In this document: positions 51,224 to 59,634 of the stretch, piece by piece
How positions within the stretch are numbered: position 1 is the first letter of the stretch
How the letters are laid out: every line of letters begins with the position of its first letter
Origin: Vogesella indigofera
GTDB lineage: Bacteria; Pseudomonadota; Gammaproteobacteria; Burkholderiales; Chromobacteriaceae
NCBI RefSeq assembly: GCF_003633895.1
Contig: NZ_RBID01000019.1
Location: 120,928 to 184,927 of the forward strand
Direction: 5' to 3'
Length of the DNA stretch: 64,000 nt
Position numbers and translations under genes: made by a program
The notes under the pieces: model-generated
What the model saw: the letters and a program-made list of their open reading frames with translations, nothing else
Databases searched by the model: none
What the model was told of the DNA's origin: nothing

Positions 51224-51338
51224 GTTCACGATCCCGCCCGCTCAGGCGAGACAAGGCGAAAACGGCTGAGGAGGCGGCGTTGAGCTGGATAGAAACCAGC
51301 ATGCCGAAGCCGTTTATCAGCCGCCGCAGATCGTGAAC
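51224..51338. repeat. Inverted-terminus repeat element, copy 1 (downstream of proB)
   Basis: About 115 bp bounded by GTTCACGATC and its inverse GATCGTGAAC. Internally it has GAGACAAGGCGAAAACGGCT, GAGGAGGCGGCG and ATGCCGAAGCCGTTT, with AAACGGCT/AGCCGTTT complementary. It ends 7 bp before the proB stop. A second copy lies upstream of proB. Confidence 0.85.
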
Positions 51339-51344
51339 AACTTC

Positions 51345-52463
51345 TTACAGCGCGACCATGTTGTCGCGGTGGATCAGCTCCGGCTCGATCAGGTAGCCGA
51401 GCACACCCTCGATGTCGCGGGTGGCCTTGCGCATGATCAGCCGCGCTTCTTCCGAGCTGTAGTTGACCAGCCCGCGCGCCACCTCGGCGCCCTGTTCGTC
51501 GACGCAGACCACCGCGTCGCCGCGCAGGAAGCTGCCTTCCACCGCGATGACGCCGATCGGCAACAGGCTGGTGCCTTTTTCGCGCACTGCCAGCGCGGCG
51601 CCGGCGTCCAGCACCACCTTGCCGGACAGCTGCAGGTGATCGGCCAGCCACTGCTTGCGTGCGGCCAACCTGGTGGTCGGCGCATTGAGCTGGGTGCCGA
51701 TCGCCTCGCCATCGGCCAGCCGCGACAGCACGTTGGCCTCGCGGCCGCAGGCGATCACGGTGGCGGCGCCACTGCGTGCGGCGCGCTTGGCGGCGATGAT
51801 CTTGGTGTACATGCCGCCGGTGCCGACGCTGGAGCCGGCACCGCCGGCCATGTCTTCCAGCTTGCTGTCACCGGCCTCGGCCTCGTGCACGAAGACGGCA
51901 TCGGGATGCTTGCGCGGGTCGGCGGTGTACAGGCCCTGCTGGTCGGTGAGGATCACCAGGCTGTCGGCTTCGATCAGGTTGGTGACCAGCGCGCCGAGGG
52001 TGTCGTTGTCGCCGAAACGGATCTCGTCGGTGACCACGGTGTCGTTTTCGTTGATGATGGGCACCACGTTCAGCGCCAGCAGCGTCGACAGCGTGGTTCG
52101 CGCGTTGAGGTAGCGCAGGCGATCGGACAGGTCTTCGTGGGTGAGCAGTACCTGCGCGGTTTTCAGGCCGTGCTCGCGAAAGGCGCTTTCATACGCCTGG
52201 CACAGCCCCATCTGGCCGACGGCGGCGGCGGCCTGCAGCTCGTGCACCGCTTTCGGCCGCTTGGCCCAGCCCAGGCGCTGGCAGCCTTCGGCGATGGCGC
52301 CGCTGGAGACCAGCACCACTTCCTTGCCGCGGCGTTTCAGGTCGGCGATTTCGGCGGCCCAGCGCGCCAGCGCGCTCATGTCCAGACCCTTGCCGTCATT
52401 GGTCACCAGGCTGGAGCCTACTTTCACCACGATGCGCGTGGCGCTGTGAATCACCGATTGCAT
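51345..52463 (-). CDS. proB: Glutamate 5-kinase ProB
   Basis: First step of proline synthesis: phosphorylates glutamate. 372 aa. An amino-acid kinase domain ([61 protein letters not shown]) is followed by a C-terminal PUA domain (about 280-365). ATG 52463 is chosen as the start of [16 protein letters not shown]. proA is not adjacent. The gene is bracketed by two copies of an inverted-terminus repeat element. Confidence 0.97.
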   Translation of the reverse strand: MQSVIHSATRIVVKVGSSLVTNDGKGLDMSALARWAAEIADLKRRGKEVVLVSSGAIAEGCQRLGWAKRPKAVHELQAAAAVGQMGLCQAYESAFREHGLKTAQVLLTHEDLSDRLRYLNARTTLSTLLALNVVPIINENDTVVTDEIRFGDNDTLGALVTNLIEADSLVILTDQQGLYTADPRKHPDAVFVHEAEAGDSKLEDMAGGAGSSVGTGGMYTKIIAAKRAARSGAATVIACGREANVLSRLADGEAIGTQLNAPTTRLAARKQWLADHLQLSGKVVLDAGAALAVREKGTSLLPIGVIAVEGSFLRGDAVVCVDEQGAEVARGLVNYSSEEARLIMRKATRDIEGVLGYLIEPELIHRDNMVAL

Positions 52464-52546
52464 GTCGCCGAATCCCGTCAGAAGCAAAGCCGTCAGTTTA
52501 CCCGATTCCGCCGCCATGCCGCAGTGCGTCAGGCGGCGGGTAGAGA

Positions 52547-52687
52547 GTATTCACGATCTCGCGAGCTCACGCGAGACAAGGTGAAAACGGCTGAGGAAGC
52601 GGCGTATATCCAGATTCAAACAAGTATGCCGAAGCCGTTTTCAACGCCGTATCGACCCCGTGAGATCAGTTGCAGCAGATCGTGAAC
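52547..52687. repeat. Inverted-terminus repeat element, copy 2 (between proB and bioA)
   Basis: About 140 bp, termini ATTCACGATC and GATCGTGAAC. It shares GAGACAAGG.GAAAACGGCTGA, GGCG and ATGCCGAAGCCGTTT with copy 1 but has a longer middle. It ends 4 bp before the bioA stop and so lies in the bioA 3' region and the proB upstream region. Confidence 0.85.
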
Positions 52688-52691
52688 AGGC

Positions 52692-54050
52692 TTACGGCAG
52701 CGCGGTTTCCGGCCGCGCCGACGGCCGGTCGCCGGCCAGCAGTTGCGTCAGCGCCGACAGCGTGGCGTCGACCAGCTGGCGCATGTGGTTTTCCTCGATG
52801 ATGTAGGGCGGCATGAAGTACACCGTCTTGCCGATCGGGCGCACCAGGCAACCCTGCTGCAGCATCAGGCTGAAGAAGGCGGGGCCGAAGTCGGCGCGCT
52901 GGCAGTCGACGTCGAACGCCCAGATCATGCCGCGCTGGCGGAAGTGGCGCACCGCCGGATGGGCGGCGATCACCGCCAGATGGCGACTGAACAGCGTGGC
53001 GGTGGCAAGGTTGGCCGCAATCACCTGTTCGTCCTCGAAGATGTCGAGCACGGTCAGCGCCGCGCGGCAGGCCAGCGCATTGCCGGTGTAGCTGTGCGAA
53101 TGCAAGAAGCCGCGGCTGACGTCGTCGTCGTAGAACGCGGCGTAGATGTTGTCGGTGGTCAGCACGCAGGACAGCGGCAGGTAGCCGCCGGTGATGCCTT
53201 TCGACAGGCACAGGAAATCGGCGCGGATCGCCGCCTGCTCGCAGGCGAACAGCGTGCCGGTGCGGCCGAAGCCGACCGCGATTTCGTCGGCGATCAGGTG
53301 TACCCGGTACTGGTCGCACAGCCGGCGCGCTTCGGCCAGATACAGCGGGTCGTACATCACCATGCCGGCGGCGCCCTGTACCAGCGGCTCGATGATGAAG
53401 GCGGCGAGCTCGTGGCCGTGCTGTTGCAGCAGGGTCTCCAGCGCGCTGGCGGCGCGGCGTGCGACATCGGCGGCCGTCTCCCCCGGTGCGGCAAGACGGG
53501 CGTCGGGGCTGGGCGCGCGCAGGTTGTGCCGCAGCAGCGGCGCGTAGGTGTCGGAGAACAGCGGCACGTCGGTGACCGCCAGCGCGCCGACGGTTTCGCC
53601 GTGGTAGCTGTGTTCCAGGCTGAGGAAACGGGTCTTCTGCGTCTGGCCATGATTGCGCCAGTAGTGGAAGCTCATCTTCAGCGCGATCTCGGTGGCGCTG
53701 GCACCGTCGGAGCCATAGAAGGCATGGCCGAGGCCGGTGAGTGCGGCCAACCTTTCCGACAGTTCCACCACCGGCTGGTGGGTGAAGCCGGCGAGGATCA
53801 CGTGCTCCAGGGTATCGAGCTGATCCTTCAGCGCCTGCTTGATGCGCGGCTGGTTGTGGCCGAACAGGTTGACCCACCACGAGCTGACGCCGTCGATGTA
53901 GCGCTTGCCGTCGAAATCCTCTAACCAGATGCCGTCGGCGCGGGCAATCGGGATGATGGGCAGGGTTTCGTGGCGCTTCATCTGGGTGCAGGGGTGCCAC
54001 ACCGCGGCGCGGCTGCGCGCCAGCCAGTGTTGTGCTTGCGAGTCATGCAT
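52692..54050 (-). CDS. bioA: Adenosylmethionine-8-amino-7-oxononanoate aminotransferase BioA
   Basis: PLP enzyme of biotin synthesis, converting KAPA to DAPA with SAM as amino donor. 452 aa. Recognisable are WHPCTQM, DGVSSWWVNLFGHNQP, FYGSDGASATEIALKM, HSYHGET, the PLP lysine in LSKGITGGYLP and HSHSYTGNALAC. ATG 54050 is chosen as the start of MHDSQAQHWLARS. Two exact repeat copies are embedded, read as AANL and RLAA. No other bio genes are adjacent. Confidence 0.97.
   Translation of the reverse strand: MHDSQAQHWLARSRAAVWHPCTQMKRHETLPIIPIARADGIWLEDFDGKRYIDGVSSWWVNLFGHNQPRIKQALKDQLDTLEHVILAGFTHQPVVELSERLAALTGLGHAFYGSDGASATEIALKMSFHYWRNHGQTQKTRFLSLEHSYHGETVGALAVTDVPLFSDTYAPLLRHNLRAPSPDARLAAPGETAADVARRAASALETLLQQHGHELAAFIIEPLVQGAAGMVMYDPLYLAEARRLCDQYRVHLIADEIAVGFGRTGTLFACEQAAIRADFLCLSKGITGGYLPLSCVLTTDNIYAAFYDDDVSRGFLHSHSYTGNALACRAALTVLDIFEDEQVIAANLATATLFSRHLAVIAAHPAVRHFRQRGMIWAFDVDCQRADFGPAFFSLMLQQGCLVRPIGKTVYFMPPYIIEENHMRQLVDATLSALTQLLAGDRPSARPETALP
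53007..53020 (+). repeat. Dispersed AAGGTTGGCCGCAA repeat inside bioA (copy 1)
   Basis: Exact 14-mer, read on the minus strand as I-A-A-N-L-A. Confidence 0.85.
53742..53755 (-). repeat. Dispersed TGCGGCCAACCTTT repeat inside bioA (copy 2)
   Basis: Exact 12-mer core in the opposite orientation from copy 1, read on the minus strand as R-L-A-A-L. Confidence 0.85.
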
Positions 54051-54484
54051 GGTGGGGCCTCCGGAAGACAAGGCGGGCATCGTAACATGGCGCCGCACCT
54101 CGCAAGAGTGACGAAAATTGTCAGCCGCTTGCCGATTTTGCGCCCGCTGGCGGTGTCTGTGCTGGCGGTGCTGGGCGCGGAAAGCCTGCTACAGCGGTCT
54201 TTTGCGATGGCAGCGGCCAACCTGGCACGGCCTGGCGCCGATCTTGCTCTGCTTTGTCAGGAATCAAGCTGCACCGGCCCGTTGCCGTGTATCCTCGCCG
54301 CGACGGTCGTTAAGGTAGCTAGCCGCGGAGATCGTAGTACCCGGTCGCTGCTAGCTGCCGGCCTCGGTTCCGTGATTTACCGAGGCGGCTCGTGTGCGTG
54401 CCAATTGGCAATTGCAGTGCTGGCTTGGATTTGTTTTTTCGCTGGTAGTTTGCCGTTTTTCATTTTCAAACAGGAGCGATACAC
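54051..54484. other. Intergenic leader region of the pilin gene
   Basis: 434 bp between divergent bioA and the pilin gene. It contains a hairpin (GCCTCGGT / ACCGAGGC, 54361-54386), a sigma-54-like element (54405-54420) and a GCGGCCAACCTGG near-repeat at about 54214. Open frames crossing it are not supported as genes. Confidence 0.6.
54405..54420 (+). promoter_or_regulatory. Possible sigma-54 promoter of the pilin gene
   Basis: TTGGCA with GG at 54407-54408, then 10 nt, then GC at 54419-54420 (GTGCT). This is a -24/-12 spacing match with imperfect bases, about 65 bp before the pilin ATG. Type IV pilin genes are often RpoN-dependent. Confidence 0.35.
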
Positions 54485-54904
54485 ATGAAACGTGTACAAC
54501 AAGGTTTTACCCTGATCGAACTGATGATCGTGGTAGCGATCATTGGTATTCTGGCTGCGCTTGCGATCCCGGCGTACTCCAACTACACCAAGCGCGCGCA
54601 GGTTTCGGAAGCGTTCTCGCTGGCGGATGGTATGAAGATTAAAGTCGCAGAAACGCAAGGCGAAACGGGCTCTTGTACTACTATGAATGCTTCCGGTACC
54701 TATGCGAATATTGCTGTCTCGTCTGGTACTGCTGCTGCTGGTGGTTGTGTTATCACTGCAACCTTCCAAGCCCCTGCTCACACCGATCTGGTTGGTGATA
54801 CCGCTGTAATTATTCCTACTTTTGGCTCCAACTCGACCACTTGGTTGTGCAGCTTGGCTAGCTCGACAGTAGACGACGCGTATCTGCCTAAGGCTTGCTC
54901 GTAA
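54485..54904 (+). CDS. pilA: Type IV major pilin (PilA/PilE-like)
   Basis: 139 aa type IVa pilin. The short prepilin leader MKRVQQG is cleaved before F, followed by [20 protein letters not shown] with the conserved Glu5. Four cysteines in the head domain (GSCTT, GGCVIT, WLCSL, KACS) suggest two disulfides, and the protein ends in Cys-Ser. It is lower in GC than neighbours and ends at its own terminator, with two O-oligosaccharyltransferase-like genes just downstream. A C-terminal Ser next to a TfpO-like gene recalls the pilin glycosylation arrangement of some Pseudomonas aeruginosa strains (inference). Confidence 0.95.
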   Translation: MKRVQQGFTLIELMIVVAIIGILAALAIPAYSNYTKRAQVSEAFSLADGMKIKVAETQGETGSCTTMNASGTYANIAVSSGTAAAGGCVITATFQAPAHTDLVGDTAVIIPTFGSNSTTWLCSLASSTVDDAYLPKACS

Positions 54905-54931
54905 TTTCATTCGTAACGTGAGCATTAATCT

Positions 54932-54960
54932 GGCCCTTGCTATGCAAGGGCCTTTTATTT
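54932..54960 (+). terminator. Terminator/attenuator after the pilin gene
   Basis: GGCCCTTGC-tat-GCAAGGGCC followed by TTTTATTTT, 28 bp after the pilin stop. It would end most pilin transcripts while letting some reading continue into the ligase genes. Confidence 0.92.
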
Positions 54961-54971
54961 TCGGGAACAGA

Positions 54972-56777
54972 ATGAGCCGGACCATCACATTGGAACGCCT
55001 GGCAATGGCCGCCTTGTTTTTACTGGTGACCATCCCCTTTCTCAACTGGGTACGCTTTCAGCCGGCGGGTGATTACGTCAGCAGTGTTTGCGCGGTATTG
55101 CTGGCGGTGGTGGTATTGCTGCTGTCACCGGCAAGAAATCGTGATGCAGAGCCTAGCGGCGCCTTGCTGCTACTGGCGCTGTTGCCATTGTTGACCATTG
55201 CCACCGCCCTGGTCTCGCTCTATCCCGGACAGGGGGCGGCAGCCAGCATGGGTATGGCGCTGTGCCTGGCGCTGGCCTATGCCGTATCCCGCCATTCGCC
55301 ACAGTTGGTGCTGACGGCGCTGGCCTGGGGGCTGTTGCTGGGTGGGCTGATGCAGGTGGTGATTGGCTTGTTGCAGGTGACACAGTGGGTGCTGGTATTG
55401 CAATGGCCGTGGGTGTTCTACGACAAGGGCAATCCGGCCAATCTGATTGGTCAGGTAGCACAGCGCAACCATTACGCCAATTACCTGACCCTGTCCCTGT
55501 TCGCCAGTTGCTATCTGTTTGCTGTCAACAAGCTGCGCGGCTGGTTATTGCTGCCGCTGGTGCTGTTCTTCGGCCTGTTCATCAGCTGGTCCGGCTCACG
55601 GTTGGCGATCGGTTATGCCGGCGCCGCCATGGTACTGGCGTGGCTGTTTTACTGGCGTAGTGGCCGCCAGGCCGAGACCGGCCGTTTGGCCTTGGCCCTA
55701 GCCTTGGCGACGTGCTGGCTGGTGTTCTGCCAGTTGTTCAATAGGGAACTGGTCGTACTGCTCAATTGGCTGGGCCTGCCATTGGGCGATATCGGCTCTG
55801 CCGCCGACCGCATGCTGGCCGGTGGCTTTGGTGCCCGGCGCTGGGTGGAGTGGCAGAAGGCGTGGCAAGTTTTTCTGGAGCACCCCTTGTTCGGTGTCGG
55901 GCTGGGCGGCTATGCGGCAGAAAGCGTGCGCCTGGAAGTGGCGATGGGTTTTGCCGGGCAGTGGTCGGAGAGCTGGCTGTTTACGCATAGTCATAACCTG
56001 ATCCTGCAGTTGCTGGCGGAAACGGGACTGCTTGGCACCGCTGTGGTGGTGATTGGCCTGTGCTGGGCGTTCTTGCCGTTTTTCCGCAAGGAGCAGGCCA
56101 ATGTTCATTCCCTGCTGGTGGTGCTGCTGGCAATGGTGCTGCTGCTGCACAGCATGGTCGAATATCCGCTGTGGTATATGACTTTTCTCAGCCTGTTTGC
56201 CGTGCTGCTGGGGCTGTCACCGGCCCGCCACTACACGCTGGCTATCCGCCTGTCGATGCGTCGTGTGCTGACGTGGGGCTTTTGCGCGCTGTTGCTGTGG
56301 CAGTCGGTGGCAGGGCTGCTGGCCTATGGCAAGCTGGCGCGCTGGCTTGTGCCGGGCTCCAATGCGCAGGTGAATGTGATGCGCGCCGAGGAAGTCTGGC
56401 ACATTGCGCGCAATCCGCTGTGGACTTACGAGGCCGATATGGTGCTGGCCAATTACCTGATCGTGGACAAGCGCCAGCTGCAGGAGAAGCGTGCGCTGTT
56501 CGAGCGGCTGACCGCCTATCGCCCGCATGCCGGCATGCTGATCAATGTCGCGATCCTGCGAGCGCTGGATGGCGACAGCGCTGCCGCCGAGCAGGCACTG
56601 CGTTTTGCCATCGCCGCCTATCCGGCCTATACGCCGGGTTTTGCCGCCGAGCTGATGTCGCGTCACGATCCGGAGCTGCGGCCGCTGCAGGCGATCGCCA
56701 ATACGGCGCTGCAGGCCAGTCGCGATGGCGGCGCACAGTCGGCGGCATCCAGCGTGCTGGCTGCGCCACGGCGTTGA
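54972..56777 (+). CDS. PglL/TfpO-like O-oligosaccharyltransferase (Wzy_C family), first copy
   Basis: 601 aa integral membrane protein with about 10-12 TM helices and a C-terminal tail of about 150 aa. The family pattern includes QRNHYANYLTLS, SWSGSRLAIG and the periplasmic-loop HSHNLILQLLAETGLLGT. This is the H-x-H-N / E-x-G signature of Wzy, WaaL and PglL enzymes that transfer lipid-linked glycans. ATG 54972 is chosen because upstream in-frame codons would cover the pilin terminator hairpin. Its place after a pilin gene suggests pilin O-glycosylation in the periplasm. Substrate glycan unknown. Confidence 0.88.
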   Translation: MSRTITLERLAMAALFLLVTIPFLNWVRFQPAGDYVSSVCAVLLAVVVLLLSPARNRDAEPSGALLLLALLPLLTIATALVSLYPGQGAAASMGMALCLALAYAVSRHSPQLVLTALAWGLLLGGLMQVVIGLLQVTQWVLVLQWPWVFYDKGNPANLIGQVAQRNHYANYLTLSLFASCYLFAVNKLRGWLLLPLVLFFGLFISWSGSRLAIGYAGAAMVLAWLFYWRSGRQAETGRLALALALATCWLVFCQLFNRELVVLLNWLGLPLGDIGSAADRMLAGGFGARRWVEWQKAWQVFLEHPLFGVGLGGYAAESVRLEVAMGFAGQWSESWLFTHSHNLILQLLAETGLLGTAVVVIGLCWAFLPFFRKEQANVHSLLVVLLAMVLLLHSMVEYPLWYMTFLSLFAVLLGLSPARHYTLAIRLSMRRVLTWGFCALLLWQSVAGLLAYGKLARWLVPGSNAQVNVMRAEEVWHIARNPLWTYEADMVLANYLIVDKRQLQEKRALFERLTAYRPHAGMLINVAILRALDGDSAAAEQALRFAIAAYPAYTPGFAAELMSRHDPELRPLQAIANTALQASRDGGAQSAASSVLAAPRR

Positions 56778-56844
56778 AACTCTCCCGATCTGACAGCAAA
56801 AGCGGCGGTGCGGTATGCTTCCGCCTTTGCCGAAACGCGGATTG

Positions 56845-58581
56845 ATGATGTTTGCTTCTCTTGCGCGGCCAAGGTTGGCCGCATTGCTGCTGGCGGCGGT
56901 GACCGTGCTGCCCTTCCTGTCGCCGTTCCACTACCTGCCGCTGCCGCAGTGGTGGGGGGAGATCGCGGTGGTGGTACTCGGCGCGCTGGCCTGTCTGTGT
57001 CTGCCGCGCGGCACATTGCGCCTGCCGCGGGTGGTGCCGTGGCTGGCGCTGCTGGCGCTGCTGTGGCTGAGCCAGCCATTATTTGTCGAGTTGCTGTTTC
57101 CCGGCCTCAATGCGGCAACGGCGCTGGCCTTTCTCGCGCTGGCGCTGCTGGCGCTGGCTGTTGCCCGCTGGCAGGCGCTGAGCGACGCCGAAACGGTGAT
57201 GACGGTGCTGGCCAAGGGCTTGCTGGTCGGTGCCCTGCTGCAGTCGCTGATCGGGCTGGCGCAGCTCACCGGGCTGGCGCCGCTGCTGGGCGGTGTGCTG
57301 TTCTACGATGGCGCGCATCCTACCTCCAATATTTTCGGCCACATCGGGCAGCGCAACCAGTATGCACACTACCTGAGCTGGGGGCTGGTGGCCGTCAGCT
57401 GGCTGGCCGTGGCGCGCGTGCTGTCGCGCGGCGTGGCCGTCGCCGTGCTGCTGTGGCTGGCGCTGTCGATCGCCTTTGCCGGCTCCCGCACCGTGCTGCT
57501 GTATGCCGCCGCCTTGCTGCTGCTGGCGCCGGCCTGGTACTGGCACGTGCGCGACGAGGCCAGCAAGCGCCTGATGCAGTGGCTGTTGCTGGCGGCGGGT
57601 TTGCTGCTGCTGATGCAGTTCGCGTTGCCGCTGGGCGAGTGGCTGTTGCGACCACTGTTGCATGGCGAGCTGGTGGCCAGTGGTGTCGAGCGGCTGGCGG
57701 CCAACTCTGACGGCATGGGCGCGCGCCGGCTGGCGGAGTGGGGCAAGGCATGGCTGGTGTTCCGCGAGGCGCCGTGGTTCGGCGCCGGCTGGTCGCAGTA
57801 CGCGTACCACAGCGTGCGGCTGCAGTTGCTACCGCAGTTTGTCGATAGTGGCGTCAACAGCGGGCTGTTCAGCAATGCCCACAATCTGGTGTTCCAGCTG
57901 CTGGCCGAGGTCGGCCTGATCGGCACCCTGGCGGTGATGCTGGGCCTGGGCTGGGTGTTGCTGCCGTGGTGCGGCCGCCAGGCGCGGGCGGTGCATCTGC
58001 TGCCGCTGGCCATGCTGGCCATCTCGCTATTGCATAGCATGCTGGAGTACCCGCTGTGGTACCTGTACTTCCCGGCGGTACTGGTGATGCTGCTGGCGCT
58101 GGCGCCGGTGGCGGAGGGGGGCAAACGCCGCCCGTTCCGGCCGGTACAGTACGGCGCGCTGCTAATGCTGCTGCTGGCGGGGTATGGCAGCTATCGTTAC
58201 GTCGAGATGCAGGGCCTGTACAACCCGCGCACCGCGCAGCAACAGCAGCGGTTACAGCAAATCATGCGCAACGAGCCGCTGTTTGCCTTCCACGCGCTGG
58301 GGTTGCTGGATGATGTGGTGAAGCCGGGCCGCGACAGTCCGTCAGCGCAGCGGCAGTGGATTGCGCTGCTGGCGCAGATGCGGCCGTATCCGGATGTGCT
58401 GCGCAAGGAGGCGCAATTCCTGGCGCTGGAAGGGCGCCCGCAGGAGGCCGCCTACACCATGCGGCTGGCACTGGCCTCGTTCCCGACCTACGCGCCGTTT
58501 TTCCTGCGCGCGCTGTCGCCGGAAGAGCCGGCGTGGCAGCCGCTGCGGCAACAGGTGGAGGCGGCGATGCTTAAGCCATGA
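56845..58581 (+). CDS. PglL/TfpO-like O-oligosaccharyltransferase (Wzy_C family), second copy
   Basis: 578 aa paralogue of the preceding gene, with the same TM layout and motifs: IGQRNQYAHYLSWG, FAGSRTVLLYA and NAHNLVFQLLAEVGLIGT. HSMLEYPLWYLYF parallels HSMVEYPLWYMTF in the first copy. Starts at ATG 56845 or 56848. An exact repeat copy lies at residues 9-13 (RLAA). GC is higher than in the first copy, suggesting the pair are not a recent duplication. They may have different acceptors or glycan preferences. Confidence 0.87.
   Translation: MMFASLARPRLAALLLAAVTVLPFLSPFHYLPLPQWWGEIAVVVLGALACLCLPRGTLRLPRVVPWLALLALLWLSQPLFVELLFPGLNAATALAFLALALLALAVARWQALSDAETVMTVLAKGLLVGALLQSLIGLAQLTGLAPLLGGVLFYDGAHPTSNIFGHIGQRNQYAHYLSWGLVAVSWLAVARVLSRGVAVAVLLWLALSIAFAGSRTVLLYAAALLLLAPAWYWHVRDEASKRLMQWLLLAAGLLLLMQFALPLGEWLLRPLLHGELVASGVERLAANSDGMGARRLAEWGKAWLVFREAPWFGAGWSQYAYHSVRLQLLPQFVDSGVNSGLFSNAHNLVFQLLAEVGLIGTLAVMLGLGWVLLPWCGRQARAVHLLPLAMLAISLLHSMLEYPLWYLYFPAVLVMLLALAPVAEGGKRRPFRPVQYGALLMLLLAGYGSYRYVEMQGLYNPRTAQQQQRLQQIMRNEPLFAFHALGLLDDVVKPGRDSPSAQRQWIALLAQMRPYPDVLRKEAQFLALEGRPQEAAYTMRLALASFPTYAPFFLRALSPEEPAWQPLRQQVEAAMLKP
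56871..56883 (+). repeat. Dispersed AAGGTTGGCCGCA repeat at the start of the second ligase gene
   Basis: Exact copy preceded by GCGGCC, in frame as R-L-A-A at the N-terminus. Confidence 0.85.
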
Positions 58582-58604
58582 ACGGCGACGGCTGGCCAGC
58601 AATG

Positions 58605-58634
58605 AAAAATCCCTGCACATGGCAGGGATTTTTT
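58605..58634. terminator. Bidirectional terminator between ligase gene and rpoH
   Basis: AAAAATCCCTGC-acatg-GCAGGGATTTTTT hairpin between convergent genes, with T-runs on both strands. Confidence 0.92.
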
Positions 58635-58655
58635 GTGTCTGGCGAGGCGGGCAGA

Positions 58656-59516
58656 TCAGCCGTCGATGACCACGCCGCTGTGCAGCGCCGTCTTCATCTT
58701 GCCCAGTGCCTTGGCCTCGATCTGGCGGATGCGCTCGGCGGAGACGCCGAATTCTGCGGCGAGGTCATGCAGCGTGGCGCCGCTGTCGTCGGCCAGCCAG
58801 CGCGCTTCGATGATGCGGCGGCTGCGCGGGTCCAGTGTCGACAACGCTTCCAGCAGGCCTTCGCTCTGCAGGCGATCCACCGCGCGGCGCTCCAGCGTCA
58901 CGGTCGGCTCGTTGTGGGCGTCGGCCAGCCAGTCGATCGGGGCGTAGGCGTCGTCGTCGTTGTCGTCGGCCAGCAGCGACACGTCCTGGCCGCTCATGCG
59001 CGTTTCCATTTCGCGCACTTCTTCCGGCTTGACGCCGAGATCTTCGGCAATGGCGCGGGCTTCGCTGTCGCTGAGTGCGGCAAAGCTCTTCTTCATACTA
59101 CGCAGGTTGAAGAACAGCTTGCGCTGTGGCTTGGTGGTGGCAATGCGCACCAGCCGCCAGTTGCGCAGGATGAATTCATGCATCTCGGCCTTGATCCAGT
59201 GCACCGCGAACGAGAACAGGCGCACGCCGCGGTTCGGTTCGAAGCGCTTGACCGCCTTCATCAGGCCGATGTTACCTTCCTGGATCAGGTCGGCCTGTGG
59301 CAGGCCGTAACCGGCGTAGCCGCGGGCAATGGATACCACCACGCGCAGGTGAGACATCACCAGGCGTTTTGCCGCTTCCAGGTCTTCGTGTTGCTGATGA
59401 CGCGTGGCAAGCTCGATCTCCTCTTCCTGGGTCAGCATCGGGATGCTGTTAACGGTCTGGATGTATTGTTCCAGGCTGCCGTTGGAAGAAAGTACGGGCA
59501 GGGCAAAAGTGGACAT
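58656..59516 (-). CDS. rpoH: Heat-shock sigma factor RpoH (sigma-32)
   Basis: Alternative sigma factor for heat-shock genes. 286 aa. Region 2 contains LVMSHLRVVVSIARGYAGYG, LPQADLIQEGNIGLMKAV and RLFSFAVHWIKAEMHEFI. The RpoH box QRKLFFNLR lies at about residues 130-138, and region 4 ends VSAERIRQIEAKALGKMK. The start has AGGAGG about 10 bp upstream. A CIRCE-like HrcA operator lies 35 bp upstream of the ATG, so repression by HrcA is likely in addition to usual RpoH control. Confidence 0.97.
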   Translation of the reverse strand: MSTFALPVLSSNGSLEQYIQTVNSIPMLTQEEEIELATRHQQHEDLEAAKRLVMSHLRVVVSIARGYAGYGLPQADLIQEGNIGLMKAVKRFEPNRGVRLFSFAVHWIKAEMHEFILRNWRLVRIATTKPQRKLFFNLRSMKKSFAALSDSEARAIAEDLGVKPEEVREMETRMSGQDVSLLADDNDDDAYAPIDWLADAHNEPTVTLERRAVDRLQSEGLLEALSTLDPRSRRIIEARWLADDSGATLHDLAAEFGVSAERIRQIEAKALGKMKTALHSGVVIDG

Positions 59517-59550
59517 GTATTCGCAATCCTCCTAAATGGACCGACTTATC

Positions 59551-59577
59551 TTAGCACTCGGATTATGAGAGTGCCAG
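59551..59577 (-). promoter_or_regulatory. CIRCE (HrcA) operator upstream of rpoH
   Basis: TTAGCACTC, 9-nt spacer, GAGTGCCAG against the consensus TTAGCACTC-N9-GAGTGCTAA: the left arm is perfect and the right arm matches 7 of 9. It ends 35 bp before the rpoH start. A CATAAT in the spacer region on the minus strand could be the -10, so bound HrcA would occlude the promoter. Confidence 0.85.
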
Positions 59578-59634
59578 ACGACAGGAGTTCCTGCCAATGG
59601 CAAATTTCAATCAGACCGATTGTCTCGCCCGATG

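Noticed and set aside
53970..54488. Open frame upstream of the pilin gene on the plus strand
   Set aside because: It starts antisense to bioA, crosses the pilin leader hairpin, and ends on the pilin start; it is not supported as a protein.
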